In this document: positions 43,548 through 52,488 of the stretch, in pieces
How the letters are laid out: every line of letters starts with the position of its first letter
How positions within the stretch are numbered: position 1 is the first letter of the stretch
NCBI RefSeq assembly: GCF_042654245.1
Contig: NZ_JBHSGI010000024.1
Span: forward strand, 674,494 to 738,493
Direction: 5' to 3'
From: Seohaeicola_A nanhaiensis
Lineage (GTDB): Bacteria > Pseudomonadota > Alphaproteobacteria > Rhodobacterales > Rhodobacteraceae
Length of the DNA stretch: 64,000 nt
Notes under the pieces: model-generated
Database searches by the model: none
What the model saw: the letters and a program-made list of their open reading frames with translations, nothing else
What the model was told of the DNA's origin: nothing
Translations under genes and position numbers: made by a program

Positions 43548-44141
43548 ATGGCTGCCGCCCTAGAAACAGACTCTGTCTCCTCGGTGAATGATGTGTTGGA
43601 TCGGCTTCGCCAGTCGGCGCACGGAGAGAAGACTGGATTGAACGACATCGTGGAAGGGCTCGGCCACGGTTCGTTCGTGCCTGTGCTGATCGCGCCGGCC
43701 CTGCTGGTGGTTTCTCCCTTGTCGGGCATTCCGCTGGTTTCCACGCTGTGCGGCATGACGGTCGCGCTGGTCGCAGTCCAGATGTTTTTCGGGAGAAACG
43801 AACTCTGGCTGCCCGGATGGTTGATGCGGCGCAGCGTTTCTACCGAGAAACTGAAAAAGGCCGTCCAGAAGATGCGAAAACCGGCGCGCTGGATCGACCG
43901 GCACATTCGTCGGCGCCTAACCCGCGTTGTGTCCGCGCCTTTCGACCGGGTCATTCACCTTGTCTGTCTGCTCTGCGGGGCCGCCATGCCTGTGCTGGAG
44001 TTGGTGCCCTTCACCTCGTCCATCCTAGGGGCGGCGATCGTGCTGTTCTCGATCACCCTGCTGGTAAAGGACGGGCTGCTGGGGCTGTTCGCCTACGCCC
44101 TGACCGCGGCGGCGGGGGTGGTTGGCTATCAGGTTGTCTGA
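43548..44141 (+). CDS. exoD: ExoD-family membrane protein (copy 2)
   Basis: A 197-residue ExoD-family protein: a leading helix (SVNDVLDRLRQSAHGEKTGLNDIVEGLG), the conserved FVPVLIAPALLVVSPLSGIPLVSTLCG region, then two C-terminal membrane segments. It is clearly diverged from copy 1: the PLPPGS element reads as SPLSGIP and the middle is more basic. An ATG at 43541 is in another frame, so the ATG at 43548 is used. Role unknown; envelope or exopolysaccharide related by family. Confidence 0.86.
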   Translation: MAAALETDSVSSVNDVLDRLRQSAHGEKTGLNDIVEGLGHGSFVPVLIAPALLVVSPLSGIPLVSTLCGMTVALVAVQMFFGRNELWLPGWLMRRSVSTEKLKKAVQKMRKPARWIDRHIRRRLTRVVSAPFDRVIHLVCLLCGAAMPVLELVPFTSSILGAAIVLFSITLLVKDGLLGLFAYALTAAAGVVGYQVV

Positions 44142-44160
44142 CGCGAAATGCGGCGGGGCG

Positions 44161-44185
44161 GGAACTGAACCGGCGCGGAAGGGTT
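44161..44185 (+). promoter_or_regulatory. Possible EcfG-like promoter of the GMC dehydrogenase operon
   Basis: GGAAC (44161-44165), 16 nt, GGTT (44182-44185), one mismatch from the CGTT element, 76 nt before the first ATG. Weak on its own; noted because two other matches occur in the window. Confidence 0.25.
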
Positions 44186-44261
44186 GATCCGTCAGCAAAG
44201 CGCGAGGGGCGGGGGAATTGTCCGCGATACGCCCCGGACGCCAGCAGACGGGACGGACAGG

Positions 44262-44948
44262 ATGACTCCACGGTTCATGCAGAGCACCAGGCGCGCCTTC
44301 CTAGGGTCGGCGGCGTTGGGGGTGGTCGCAAGCGCATTGCCCGCGCGGGCGGAGCAAGAGCCGGTCGCGCTGGAAGACTACAAACCGGAGTTCTTCGCGC
44401 CCGCCGAGTGGGTCTTTGTCATGGCCGCCGCCGCGCGCATCATCCCTTCGGAGGGCGAGGGGCCGGGCGCGCTGGAGGCGCGTGTTCCCGTGTTCATCGA
44501 CCGCCAGCTTGCCGGGGAGTTCGGCGCCGCGGCCGATCTCTACATGGAAGGCCCGTTCGAGCCGGGCGCGGACGAGAACCTCGGGCCGCAGTCGCCGCTG
44601 ACCCCGGCGGAAATCTACCGCGAGGGGATCGCGGCCTTTGACTCCTGGTGCCTTGACCAGAAGGGCGCGGAGTTCGCCGGGTTGGAGGCCGGAGCGCAGG
44701 ACGAGGCGCTGACGAGCCTCGCCGACGGGGATGCCGGGCTGGACGCCGAGGTGCGCGAGTTCTGGCTGTTGCTGCTGCAGAACGTCAAGGAAGGCTATTT
44801 CGCAGATCCGAAGTATGGCGGCAATCACGACATGGCGTCCTGGGTCCATATCGGGTTCCCCGGGGCGCGGGCGAATTTCCTCGAATGGGTGGGCCGCGAC
44901 GAGCCCTATCCGCTTGGCCCGGTGGACATCGCCGGGAACAGGGCCTGA
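44262..44948 (+). CDS. Gluconate 2-dehydrogenase subunit 3-family protein, Tat-exported
   Basis: A 228-residue small subunit of GMC-type dehydrogenases. The N-terminus STRRAFLGSAALG is a Tat signal that by family precedent carries the folded flavoprotein across the membrane as a complex. The family segments WVFVMAAAARIIPSEGEGPGALEARVPVFIDRQL and MASWVHIGFPGAR are present. An in-frame ATG 26 codons earlier is less likely because the Tat motif then lies too deep. It ends one base before the flavoprotein start. Confidence 0.92.
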   Translation: MTPRFMQSTRRAFLGSAALGVVASALPARAEQEPVALEDYKPEFFAPAEWVFVMAAAARIIPSEGEGPGALEARVPVFIDRQLAGEFGAAADLYMEGPFEPGADENLGPQSPLTPAEIYREGIAAFDSWCLDQKGAEFAGLEAGAQDEALTSLADGDAGLDAEVREFWLLLLQNVKEGYFADPKYGGNHDMASWVHIGFPGARANFLEWVGRDEPYPLGPVDIAGNRA

Positions 44949-44949
44949 G

Positions 44950-46719
44950 ATGGCGCGCACCGATCCCAAGAAGGACGTGGTCATCGTGGGGCTGGGCTGG
45001 ACCGGCTCCATCCTCGGGATCGAGCTGGCGAAGGAGGGGCTGGACATTCTCGCGCTGGAGCGCGGGCCGGACCGGGCGACGGTGCCGGAGTTCCAGTATC
45101 CCGAGGTCATCGACGAGCTGAAATACGGCATCCGCTACGGCTTCATGCAGAAGCCGCGCAATTCGACCATCACCGTGCGGCGCACGCTGGACGAGACGGC
45201 CCGCCCGATGCGGCGGCTGGGGTCGTTCCTGCCGGGGGACGGGGTGGGTGGGGCCGGCATCCACTGGAACGGCCAGACCTGGCGGCCGATGGAGAACGAG
45301 TTTCGCCTGCGGTCCTACGTCGAGGAGAATTTCGGCGCGGAGGCGATCCCGGAGGGAATGGTCCTGCAGGACTGGGGCGTCACTTACGAGGAGCTGGAGC
45401 CGTATTTCGACCGGTTCGAATTCATGGCCGGGATCGCGGGCAAGGCGGGCAACATCCGGGGCGAGATCCAGGAGGGCGGCAACCCGTTCGAGGCGCCGCG
45501 CAGCCGCGAGTATCCGCTGCCGCCAATGAAGCAGACGACCGACGCCCTGATCTTTGCCGAGGCGGCGAGGGCGATGGGGTATCATCCGTTTCCCCGGCCG
45601 TCGGCAAACGCCTCGGCGGCTTATGTCAACGAATACGGGATGCAGCTTGGCCCCTGCAACTATTGCGGGTTCTGCGAAAGGTACGGCTGCATCAACTACT
45701 CCAAGGCCTCGCCGCAGACCTGCATCCTAGACGCGCTGAAGCGCTATCCGAACTTCGGCTACAAGGTGAACGCCGAGGTGCTGCGCGTCGATCTGGCGGC
45801 GGACGGTCAGACGGCGACGGGCGTGACCTGGTGGGACGAGGCGGCGCAGGAAGAGGTCAGCCAGCCCGCCGACATGGTGATCCTGGCGGCCTACCAGCTG
45901 CACAACGTGCACCTGATGTTGCTGTCGGGGATCGGCCAGCCCTACGACCCGGTGACGGGCGAGGGCGTCACCGGCAAGAACTATTCCTATCAGATGAACG
46001 GCGGCACGACGCTCTTCTTCAAGGACCGCCATTTCAACCCCTTCGCAGCCGCCGGGTCCAGCGGCATGTCGATCGACGATTTCGCCATCAACCGGATCGA
46101 CTTCGGCGCCGAGGGGTTCATCGGCGGCAGCTATATCACCGCGGGCCTGTCGAACGGGCAGCCAATCCGGGGCATCCAGCTGCCCGAGGGCGTTCCGGCC
46201 TGGGGCGCGGCGTGGAAGCAGGGGATCTCCGAGTGGTACGGGCATTCGATGAGCATCGGCTCGCACGGGTCGAACCTGTCGTATCGCGACTGTTACCTCG
46301 ATCTGGACCCCACCTATACCGACCGGCATGGCCGTCCGCTGATGCGGATGACCTTCGACTGGAAGGAGAACGACATCCGCATGACGCAGTTCATGCGCAC
46401 CAAGATCGAGGAAATCGCGCGGTCGATGAACCCGGACAGCTGGAAGTCCAGCTACAAGGAAGAGGGCGCGCGATATGACATCCGGCCTTACCAGACCACG
46501 CACAACGTCGGCGGGGCGATCATGGGCGTGGATCCCGCGACCTCGGCGGTGAACCGCTATCTGCAGACCTGGGACCAGCACAATGTCTTCGTGATGGGGG
46601 CCGGGGCGTTTCCGCAGAACATCCAGTACAACCCGACCGGCGCGGTGGGCGCGTTGGCCTATTGGGCTGCCGAGGCGATCCGCAAGGATTACCTGCCCAA
46701 CCCGCGTCCGCTGATGTGA
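44950..46719 (+). CDS. GMC oxidoreductase, gluconate/sugar dehydrogenase flavoprotein
   Basis: A 589-residue FAD-binding subunit. The dinucleotide motif GLGWTGS is at 14-20, and the C-terminal GMC block QTTHNVGGAIMGVDP ... HNVFVMGAGAFPQN supplies the catalytic histidine region. Cys236-x2-Cys-x2-Cys-x4-Cys247 (PCNYCGFCERYGC) matches the position of the cysteines that hold a 3Fe-4S cluster in FAD-dependent glucose and fructose dehydrogenases. It has no signal of its own and is exported with subunit 3. Likely substrates are gluconate, 2-ketogluconate, glucose or a polyol. Confidence 0.93.
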   Translation: MARTDPKKDVVIVGLGWTGSILGIELAKEGLDILALERGPDRATVPEFQYPEVIDELKYGIRYGFMQKPRNSTITVRRTLDETARPMRRLGSFLPGDGVGGAGIHWNGQTWRPMENEFRLRSYVEENFGAEAIPEGMVLQDWGVTYEELEPYFDRFEFMAGIAGKAGNIRGEIQEGGNPFEAPRSREYPLPPMKQTTDALIFAEAARAMGYHPFPRPSANASAAYVNEYGMQLGPCNYCGFCERYGCINYSKASPQTCILDALKRYPNFGYKVNAEVLRVDLAADGQTATGVTWWDEAAQEEVSQPADMVILAAYQLHNVHLMLLSGIGQPYDPVTGEGVTGKNYSYQMNGGTTLFFKDRHFNPFAAAGSSGMSIDDFAINRIDFGAEGFIGGSYITAGLSNGQPIRGIQLPEGVPAWGAAWKQGISEWYGHSMSIGSHGSNLSYRDCYLDLDPTYTDRHGRPLMRMTFDWKENDIRMTQFMRTKIEEIARSMNPDSWKSSYKEEGARYDIRPYQTTHNVGGAIMGVDPATSAVNRYLQTWDQHNVFVMGAGAFPQNIQYNPTGAVGALAYWAAEAIRKDYLPNPRPLM

Positions 46720-46724
46720 GCGGG

Positions 46725-48029
46725 ATGCGGACACTGCTGCATATCGTCTTCGGGCTGGCGCTGCTGGGCCTCGCCGCGCTGGTGGCGATCATCTTCGTTC
46801 CGGTCCAGCGCACCGCGCCGGTGGCGGCGCCGCCCGAGGGGTGGGCGCCCGCGAAGGGGCAGGGCGAATACGCCATGCGCCTGGCCGACTGCTCCGCCTG
46901 CCATACGGCGGAGGGCGGCGCGCTGTTCGCGGGGGGGCGGCCGATCGAGAGCCCGGTGGGCACGATCTACTCGACCAACATCACGCCGGACCGCACGGGC
47001 ATCGCGGGGTGGAGCCTTGGCGAGTTCCGCGCGGCGCTGTACGACGGGCTGCGCCCGGACGGCGCGCATCTCTATCCCGCCATGCCCTACGAAAATTACC
47101 GCCGGATCACGGAACAGGACGTGCAGGCGCTCTACGCCTATTTCATGGAGGAGGTGGAGCCGGTCGAGAAGCCCAACCGCGCGGCAGAGCTGCCGTTTCC
47201 CTTTGACCAGCGGTGGAGCCTGCGGGTCTGGAAGTGGCTGGCGCTGGGCGAGGCGGGGCCGAAGATCGAGGCGGCGGACGCGGTTCTGGCGCGCGGCGAG
47301 TATATTGTCGAGGGCGCGGGGCATTGCGGCGCCTGCCACAGCCCGCGCAACGTGATGATGGCGCAGCCGGCGCTGGACGCGACGGATGAGGCGTTCCTGT
47401 CGGGCGGCGAGATCGCCGGATGGACGGCGCCGCCGCTGCGCGGGCCGGACAGCGCGGTGCGCGGCTGGACGGTGGAGGACATCGCGGCGATCCTCGGGAC
47501 GGGGCGCAACGCCCATGCCGCGACCAATGGCGAGATGCAGCTGGTGGTGCGCGATTCCACGCAGTTCCTGACCCCGGACGATCTGACCGCGGTGGCGACC
47601 TATCTCGCCTCGCTGAACGAGGGCAAGCGCCCGGAGCCTCGCGAGACCGAGACCGAGGCTTTGCTGGCATCGGCCAGTCCGGACATGCCGCTGGGCGCGC
47701 GGCTGTTCCTCGACAACTGCAACGCCTGCCACTTCGTGGACGGGCGCGGGGCGGACGGGGTGTTTCCGGAGCTGGACGGCAACTCGCTTGTGACGGCGGA
47801 GAGCCCGGCGGGGCTGGTGTCGATGATCCTCGAGGGGTCGGAACTGCCGTCGACGGCGGACCGGCCCTATTCGCTACGGATGCCGGGGTTTGGCCATCGG
47901 CTGGACGACGCAGAGGTGGCGGCGCTGGCAAGCTTCTTGCGCGCGGCCTGGAGCAACGGCGCGGGCGCAGTCGGCGCCGTTGCGGTGGCCGAGCGGCGCC
48001 GGATCCTGACGGAGCGGGCCACCGACTGA
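46725..48029 (+). CDS. Triheme membrane cytochrome c subunit of the dehydrogenase
   Basis: A 434-residue cytochrome with one N-terminal membrane anchor (about 5-25) and three haem sites, CSACH 56-60, CGACH 201-205 and CNACH 332-336, the normal pattern for the cytochrome subunit of gluconate and alcohol dehydrogenases. It passes electrons to ubiquinone or a soluble cytochrome. A GTG at 46716 overlapping the GMC stop is an alternative start. The gene ends only four bases before the convergent oxidase-operon cytochrome gene. Confidence 0.93.
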   Translation: MRTLLHIVFGLALLGLAALVAIIFVPVQRTAPVAAPPEGWAPAKGQGEYAMRLADCSACHTAEGGALFAGGRPIESPVGTIYSTNITPDRTGIAGWSLGEFRAALYDGLRPDGAHLYPAMPYENYRRITEQDVQALYAYFMEEVEPVEKPNRAAELPFPFDQRWSLRVWKWLALGEAGPKIEAADAVLARGEYIVEGAGHCGACHSPRNVMMAQPALDATDEAFLSGGEIAGWTAPPLRGPDSAVRGWTVEDIAAILGTGRNAHAATNGEMQLVVRDSTQFLTPDDLTAVATYLASLNEGKRPEPRETETEALLASASPDMPLGARLFLDNCNACHFVDGRGADGVFPELDGNSLVTAESPAGLVSMILEGSELPSTADRPYSLRMPGFGHRLDDAEVAALASFLRAAWSNGAGAVGAVAVAERRRILTERATD

Positions 48030-48033
48030 CGGC

Positions 48034-48999
48034 TCAGCGGGTGGAGAACCACGCCGCTAGCTTGGCGACTTGGTCTTCGGTCAGCCGTCCCGCCGCGTGG
48101 CGCATCAGCTCGATGTAGGGTCCGCCGCCCCTGTTCTCGGGAGCCTGCGTGAACAGGCGGAGCTGGGTGGCGAGGTAGTCTTCGTGTTGACCCGCGAGGC
48201 GGGGAAAGGCCGGATTGGCGGCGCCGGAATGGCAGCCGACACAAGCGCCGGCCTTGCGTCCGGGATGGCCCGAGGCGGCGAGGTCCGGAGCGCCTTCGGG
48301 GTCGAGCTGCACGGGCTCCGCCTCGCCGAAGCGCTGCGCGAGGCGTTCGATGTTGGCATCCGACAGGCGGACGGCGACCGATTGCATGTAACCGCTTTTG
48401 CGCGCGCCGCCGCGATAGGCGCGCAGGGCGTCCGACAGATAAGTGGGCGTCTGGATGGAGAGTTTCGGGGCGGCGTCGAGGTCCGGCTGGTGGCAGCGCA
48501 GGCAGGCGGGCGCGGCCTCGTCCCCTGCGAGGGTGCGTGTTGCGGCGAGTTCGGCATAGGCGGCGGCGTCGAGGGAAGGTAGGCGGCGCAGGAAGGCGAC
48601 CATCGCCCAGATCTCGTCGTCGCGATGGGGCGCGGCCCAGGCGGGCATGGCGCTGCCGGCGATGCCGTTCTTCACCGTCTCGAACAGCAGGGACGCTGGC
48701 CAGTCGGCGATACGATCATGCAGGCGTGGCGCTGGAGGCTTCAGCGCCAGATCCTCGCCGCGGCGGGGATCGGCAGGGCTGGCGTGGCAGGTGGCGCAGA
48801 CCAGATCGTAATGCACGGCGGCGCGACGCAGGGCGCCGGGGTCTTCCGGGCCGTCGACATGGTCCGGCATATCGTGCCCGCGCACCCATCCGTGCAGGGT
48901 GTCGAACAGGCGGACCGGAGGGGCGAGAGAGGTCGCCAAGGCCACCGCTGCGAAGAGCCCGGCGCAGAGCGCGAGGGCGATGGCGAGGCCGCGCGTCAT
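48034..48999 (-). CDS. Triheme cytochrome c of the oxidase operon
   Basis: A 321-residue exported cytochrome with an N-terminal signal or anchor (about 5-25) and three CxxCH sites: CATCH at 68-72, CLRCH near 165, and CVGCH near 245. The last two belong to the cytochrome c4-like double-domain type (ALRAYRGGARKSGYMQ, IELMRHAAGRLTEDQVAKLAAWFS). It probably delivers electrons to the caa3 oxidase encoded upstream. Start at 48999 overlaps the ctaG-like stop as ATGA; earlier frame sequence is shadow. Confidence 0.9.
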   Translation of the reverse strand: MTRGLAIALALCAGLFAAVALATSLAPPVRLFDTLHGWVRGHDMPDHVDGPEDPGALRRAAVHYDLVCATCHASPADPRRGEDLALKPPAPRLHDRIADWPASLLFETVKNGIAGSAMPAWAAPHRDDEIWAMVAFLRRLPSLDAAAYAELAATRTLAGDEAAPACLRCHQPDLDAAPKLSIQTPTYLSDALRAYRGGARKSGYMQSVAVRLSDANIERLAQRFGEAEPVQLDPEGAPDLAASGHPGRKAGACVGCHSGAANPAFPRLAGQHEDYLATQLRLFTQAPENRGGGPYIELMRHAAGRLTEDQVAKLAAWFSTR

Positions 49000-49601
49000 C
49001 GGGCCGGCTCCACCCGGCGCAGCGTGCGCGCGGCGAGGGCGAGACCCGCCGCCACGTAGACGCCGCCGCCCGCCGCCAGCATGACGATGCCGCCGAGCTG
49101 GCGGTCGCGCAGCGCGTCGAGACCGAAGAGGCCGGTGTGGACGTGGTCCCCGGCCGGGCCCGTCGTCAGCGCGATCAGCACGCCGAGCAGGGTCATGTGC
49201 ATGGCCGTCATGAACAGGGCCAGCGCGCCCGCCAGCGGTGGCCCGGCCAGCGCGGGGAGCCAGACCAGCAGCGCCGCCGCCAAGAAGCTGGCCTGCTCGA
49301 GCGTCATCGCCGTCGCGCTGTGGCGCGCGGCGAGGTGCAGGCCGGGGGTGTGCCAGGCCCAGACCACCGCGGCCTCGGCCAGGGTGGCGGCGGCGAGCAG
49401 GCCCGGCGCGGCGAGCCGGCCCCGGGCGGCCGGCGCGAGGCCCAGGGCGAGCAGCGGGGCGGCGAGGGCGACGACGCCCATGTGCAGGATCATGTGGGCG
49501 GCGTGGCTGCCGCCGCGCGCCAGCCCCGGCAGCGGCCCGGCCCAGAGCAGGGCGAGCGCGACCAGCCCGAGGGTCAGCCAAATGGGGCGCGGGGCGCTCA
49601 C
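48996..49601 (-). CDS. ctaG: Cytochrome c oxidase assembly factor, CtaG (caa3) family
   Basis: A 201-residue membrane protein with about six helices and the caa3-CtaG motifs: HMILHMGVVALAAPLLALGLAP near 40, HTPGLHLAARH near 80, and HMTLLGVLIAL near 135. The histidines suggest copper handling. It is unrelated to the Cox11-type protein that shares the CtaG name. It starts with GTG overlapping the stop of the preceding gene. Confidence 0.9.
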   Translation of the reverse strand: MSAPRPIWLTLGLVALALLWAGPLPGLARGGSHAAHMILHMGVVALAAPLLALGLAPAARGRLAAPGLLAAATLAEAAVVWAWHTPGLHLAARHSATAMTLEQASFLAAALLVWLPALAGPPLAGALALFMTAMHMTLLGVLIALTTGPAGDHVHTGLFGLDALRDRQLGGIVMLAAGGGVYVAAGLALAARTLRRVEPAR

Positions 49602-49999
49602 CGGCAGGTCTCGACCAGCAGCGCCGGGATCGCCACGTAGACGACGGCGACGGCGGAAAGGACGGAGAGCATCAGCGCGGTGTGGTGCAGGAAGCGGTGG
49701 CGTTCCTCGGGGGTGTTGTGCTCGAAATCAAGGTCGTCGTTGGTGAGGCTGCGCGACCAGGTGCGCCAGAGGCGGACCGTGTTGACGGCGATGACCAGCA
49801 GCGCGAGCGCGGTCAGCACGAGGATGCCGGTGCGCGCGGGGTCGAGCGCCGCCGTCCGTCCGGCCCTTTCGCAATGCACCGCCGCCCAGACGTAGCAGGC
49901 GAGGAAATGGACCGCCCAGACCGACGGCGCGACGATCACCCGCCAGAGGTCGGTGCCGGTGCCGGTCTCGCGCCTCACTTCGCGTTCGATCTCGCTCAT
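49598..49999 (-). CDS. Small three-helix membrane protein of the oxidase operon
   Basis: A 133-residue protein with three hydrophobic segments (about 20-42, 55-78, 105-127) and a polar loop containing DDLDFEHNTPEERHRFLHH. It overlaps both the subunit I/III gene and ctaG by four bases, so it belongs to the oxidase unit. It could be a small oxidase subunit or an assembly helper; I do not recognise the family. Confidence 0.8.
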   Translation of the reverse strand: MSEIEREVRRETGTGTDLWRVIVAPSVWAVHFLACYVWAAVHCERAGRTAALDPARTGILVLTALALLVIAVNTVRLWRTWSRSLTNDDLDFEHNTPEERHRFLHHTALMLSVLSAVAVVYVAIPALLVETCR

Positions 50000-52488
50000 G
50001 CGGCCTCCGGGGCAAGGCCGGTCACGGCGGCGGTGACGAGGCCGGCGAACAGCATGAAGTGCCAGTAGAGGGTTACGTTCCAGATGTTGGCGTCGTGCCG
50101 GGCGTCCATCTTTCCGGCCAGCGAGCGGGCGAGGCAATAGCCCTGCATGATCGCTCCGGCGGCAAGGTGCGCGACCGCCCAGAGGATTAGCGCGCAGGTG
50201 ATCGCGGGATAGCTGTGCGCGGTCGGGTCCATGCCGCCGGCCCAGGGTCCGGCGATGAAGGCCGCGCCGGCGGCGAGGGTGGCGGGGAGGGAGAGGGCGA
50301 GCGCCCAGCGGGCGGCCGGGATGGCGCCGCTGGCGTTCAGGCGGCGCGCCGCCAGCGTCAGGCCCCAAGCGGCGAGCGTCAGCGCGCCCGCAACGGCGGG
50401 CCAGAACAGGCCTGGGGTGGCGCTGCCGGGCGGGGGGAAATCCGGGTGGACGGTCCAGAAGAAAAAATAGCCGAAGACCAGCGCCAGGAAGGCGGTGGCG
50501 TCGCCGGTCATGGTGATGAACATCGCCCACCAGCCGGTGGCGGAGGGGCCGGAGCGGTAGAGCGGCAGTACGACGCCTTCGCCCGCATCCTTTTCGGGCT
50601 TTTCGGGGATGAGCGCGGTGCCGTGCCAGAGCCACCAGAGCTGCGCCGCGAGGTAGACGAGGCCGGAGGCTAGCGCGGACCAGTAGAAATGGAAGGTCGA
50701 CAGGATGAACAGCCCGCCCAGCCCCACCGCCGCCACCATCGGCACGAAGGAGGGCCCCGGCACCCGCAGCACCTGAAGCGGAACCGCGTCCAGCACCGTC
50801 GTCACCAGCGTCTCGCGCTTGCCTTCCTCGGCGTCGGGCAGCAGCCCTTCGCCCGCGCGGTTTCGCTCCACCAGCCCGGGATCTTCCCAGAGCGGATAGC
50901 GGTGGTTGATGCGCGGGATCGCCCGCAGGCCGATGTCGAGGCCGGGCGAGAGCCATTCCAGGCTGCCGGCCTTCCACGGATTGTGCCCGGATTCGGCCCC
51001 GCTCCACCATGAGCGCAGGCAGTTCCAGGCGAACAAGAGGAACCCCGCCGCGAAGAGGAAAGCGCCGAGGGTCGAGACCAGGTTCAGCTCGCTCCACCCC
51101 CGGTCGGCGCCATAGGTGAAGACCCGGCGCGGCATCCCCAGCAGGCCGGTCAGATGCATCGGCAGGAAGGCGACGTTGAAGCCGGTGAACATCAGCCAGA
51201 ACGACCAGACGCCGAGGCGCTCGGACAGGAGCTTGCCGCAGAAGAAGGGGAAGTAGTAGTGAACGCCCGCCAGCACCGGGAAGACCATGCCGCCGATCAG
51301 GGTGTAGTGCAGGTGGGCGACGATGAAATACGTGTCGTGCACCTGGAAGTCGAAAGGCGCGACGGCGACCATCACCCCGGTCAGCCCGCCCGCCACGAAG
51401 GTCGCGAGCGCGCCGAGGCAGAAGATCATCGGGACCGAGCGCTGTGCGCGGCCCAGCATCACCGTGCCGATGAAGGCGAAGAGCTGGATGCCGGTCGGGA
51501 TCGCCACCGCTTCGGACGCGGCCGAGAAGAAGCCGAGCGAGATCGAAGGCAGCCCGGTTGTGAACATGTGGTGCACCCAGAGGCCGAAGCTGAGGAATCC
51601 GGTGCCGAGGGCCGAGAGCACGATCCAGGAATAGCCGACGATGGGGCGTCCCGAGAAGGTCGGAATGATCATCGCCAGCAGGGCGATTGCGGGCAGGAAG
51701 ATGATGTAAACTTCGGGGTGGCCGAAGATCCAGAACAGGTGCTGCCACAGCAGCGGGTCGCCGCCACGCGTCACGTCGAAGAAGGGCCAGTCAAGCAAGC
51801 GTTCCAGTTCGAATAGCAGGTCACCTGCGATCAGCGGAGGGAAGGCGAAGAGGATCATCGCGCCGACGACCAGAACGTACCAGCCATAAAGCGGCGTCAG
51901 GTTGATGTGCATCCCCGGCGCACGGCATTTCAGGACGCCGACGATAAGCTCGACCGCGGCGGCGATGGAGGCGACCTCGATGAAGGACAGGCCCAGCAGC
52001 CAGATGTCGGCGCCGATCCCACCCTGTTCGGTGGACAGCGGCGGATACATGAACCAGCCGCCGTCGGGCGCAATGCCGAAGAAGATCGAGGAGCAGACGA
52101 AGACCCCGCCGATCAGGAAGCACCAGTATCCGAAGGCCGACAGGCGCGGGAACGGCAGGTCGCGGGCGCCGAGCATGGCGGGCAGGATCAGGATCGCGAC
52201 GGCCTCGAAGATCGGCACCGCGAAGAGGAACATCATCACCGTGCCGTGCAGGGTGAAGACCTGGTTGTAGGTGTCGGCCGAGACAAGCCCGGCGTCGGGC
52301 ACCGCCAGCTGCGCCCGGATGATCAACGCCAGCGCGCCGCCGAAGAGCATGAAGGCGAAGGAGGTGACGATGTACCAGACACCGACCGAGGTGTTGTTGA
52401 CGTCTGACCAGTAGGCCCAGCCCTTGGGCGTGGCCCAGGTCCGCTTTAGTCTCGCCTCCTGCGCTTGCCTTGTCGCCGCGTCGGTCAT
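49996..52488 (-). CDS. ctaD: Cytochrome c oxidase subunits I and III, fused; K-channel lysine absent
   Basis: An 830-residue fusion: subunit I at about 1-560, subunit III at about 640-830. Haem and copper ligands are complete: His81 and His394 for haem a, His392 for haem a3, His257, His306 and His307 for CuB, and the cross-linked Tyr261 in GHPEVY. D-channel Asp110 and Glu259 are present, but the usual Asn after Asp (RMNN) reads Ser117-Ala118, and the K-channel motif PTGIK reads PTGIQ with Gln335. The enzyme reduces oxygen in the inner membrane. Start overlaps the subunit II stop (ATGA). Confidence 0.95.
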   Translation of the reverse strand: MTDAATRQAQEARLKRTWATPKGWAYWSDVNNTSVGVWYIVTSFAFMLFGGALALIIRAQLAVPDAGLVSADTYNQVFTLHGTVMMFLFAVPIFEAVAILILPAMLGARDLPFPRLSAFGYWCFLIGGVFVCSSIFFGIAPDGGWFMYPPLSTEQGGIGADIWLLGLSFIEVASIAAAVELIVGVLKCRAPGMHINLTPLYGWYVLVVGAMILFAFPPLIAGDLLFELERLLDWPFFDVTRGGDPLLWQHLFWIFGHPEVYIIFLPAIALLAMIIPTFSGRPIVGYSWIVLSALGTGFLSFGLWVHHMFTTGLPSISLGFFSAASEAVAIPTGIQLFAFIGTVMLGRAQRSVPMIFCLGALATFVAGGLTGVMVAVAPFDFQVHDTYFIVAHLHYTLIGGMVFPVLAGVHYYFPFFCGKLLSERLGVWSFWLMFTGFNVAFLPMHLTGLLGMPRRVFTYGADRGWSELNLVSTLGAFLFAAGFLLFAWNCLRSWWSGAESGHNPWKAGSLEWLSPGLDIGLRAIPRINHRYPLWEDPGLVERNRAGEGLLPDAEEGKRETLVTTVLDAVPLQVLRVPGPSFVPMVAAVGLGGLFILSTFHFYWSALASGLVYLAAQLWWLWHGTALIPEKPEKDAGEGVVLPLYRSGPSATGWWAMFITMTGDATAFLALVFGYFFFWTVHPDFPPPGSATPGLFWPAVAGALTLAAWGLTLAARRLNASGAIPAARWALALSLPATLAAGAAFIAGPWAGGMDPTAHSYPAITCALILWAVAHLAAGAIMQGYCLARSLAGKMDARHDANIWNVTLYWHFMLFAGLVTAAVTGLAPEAA

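Noticed and set aside
49598..51748. 716-codon minus-strand frame across subunit I/III and the small membrane protein
   Set aside because: Only its last 133 codons match a plausible membrane protein; the rest is a shifted-frame shadow of the oxidase gene.
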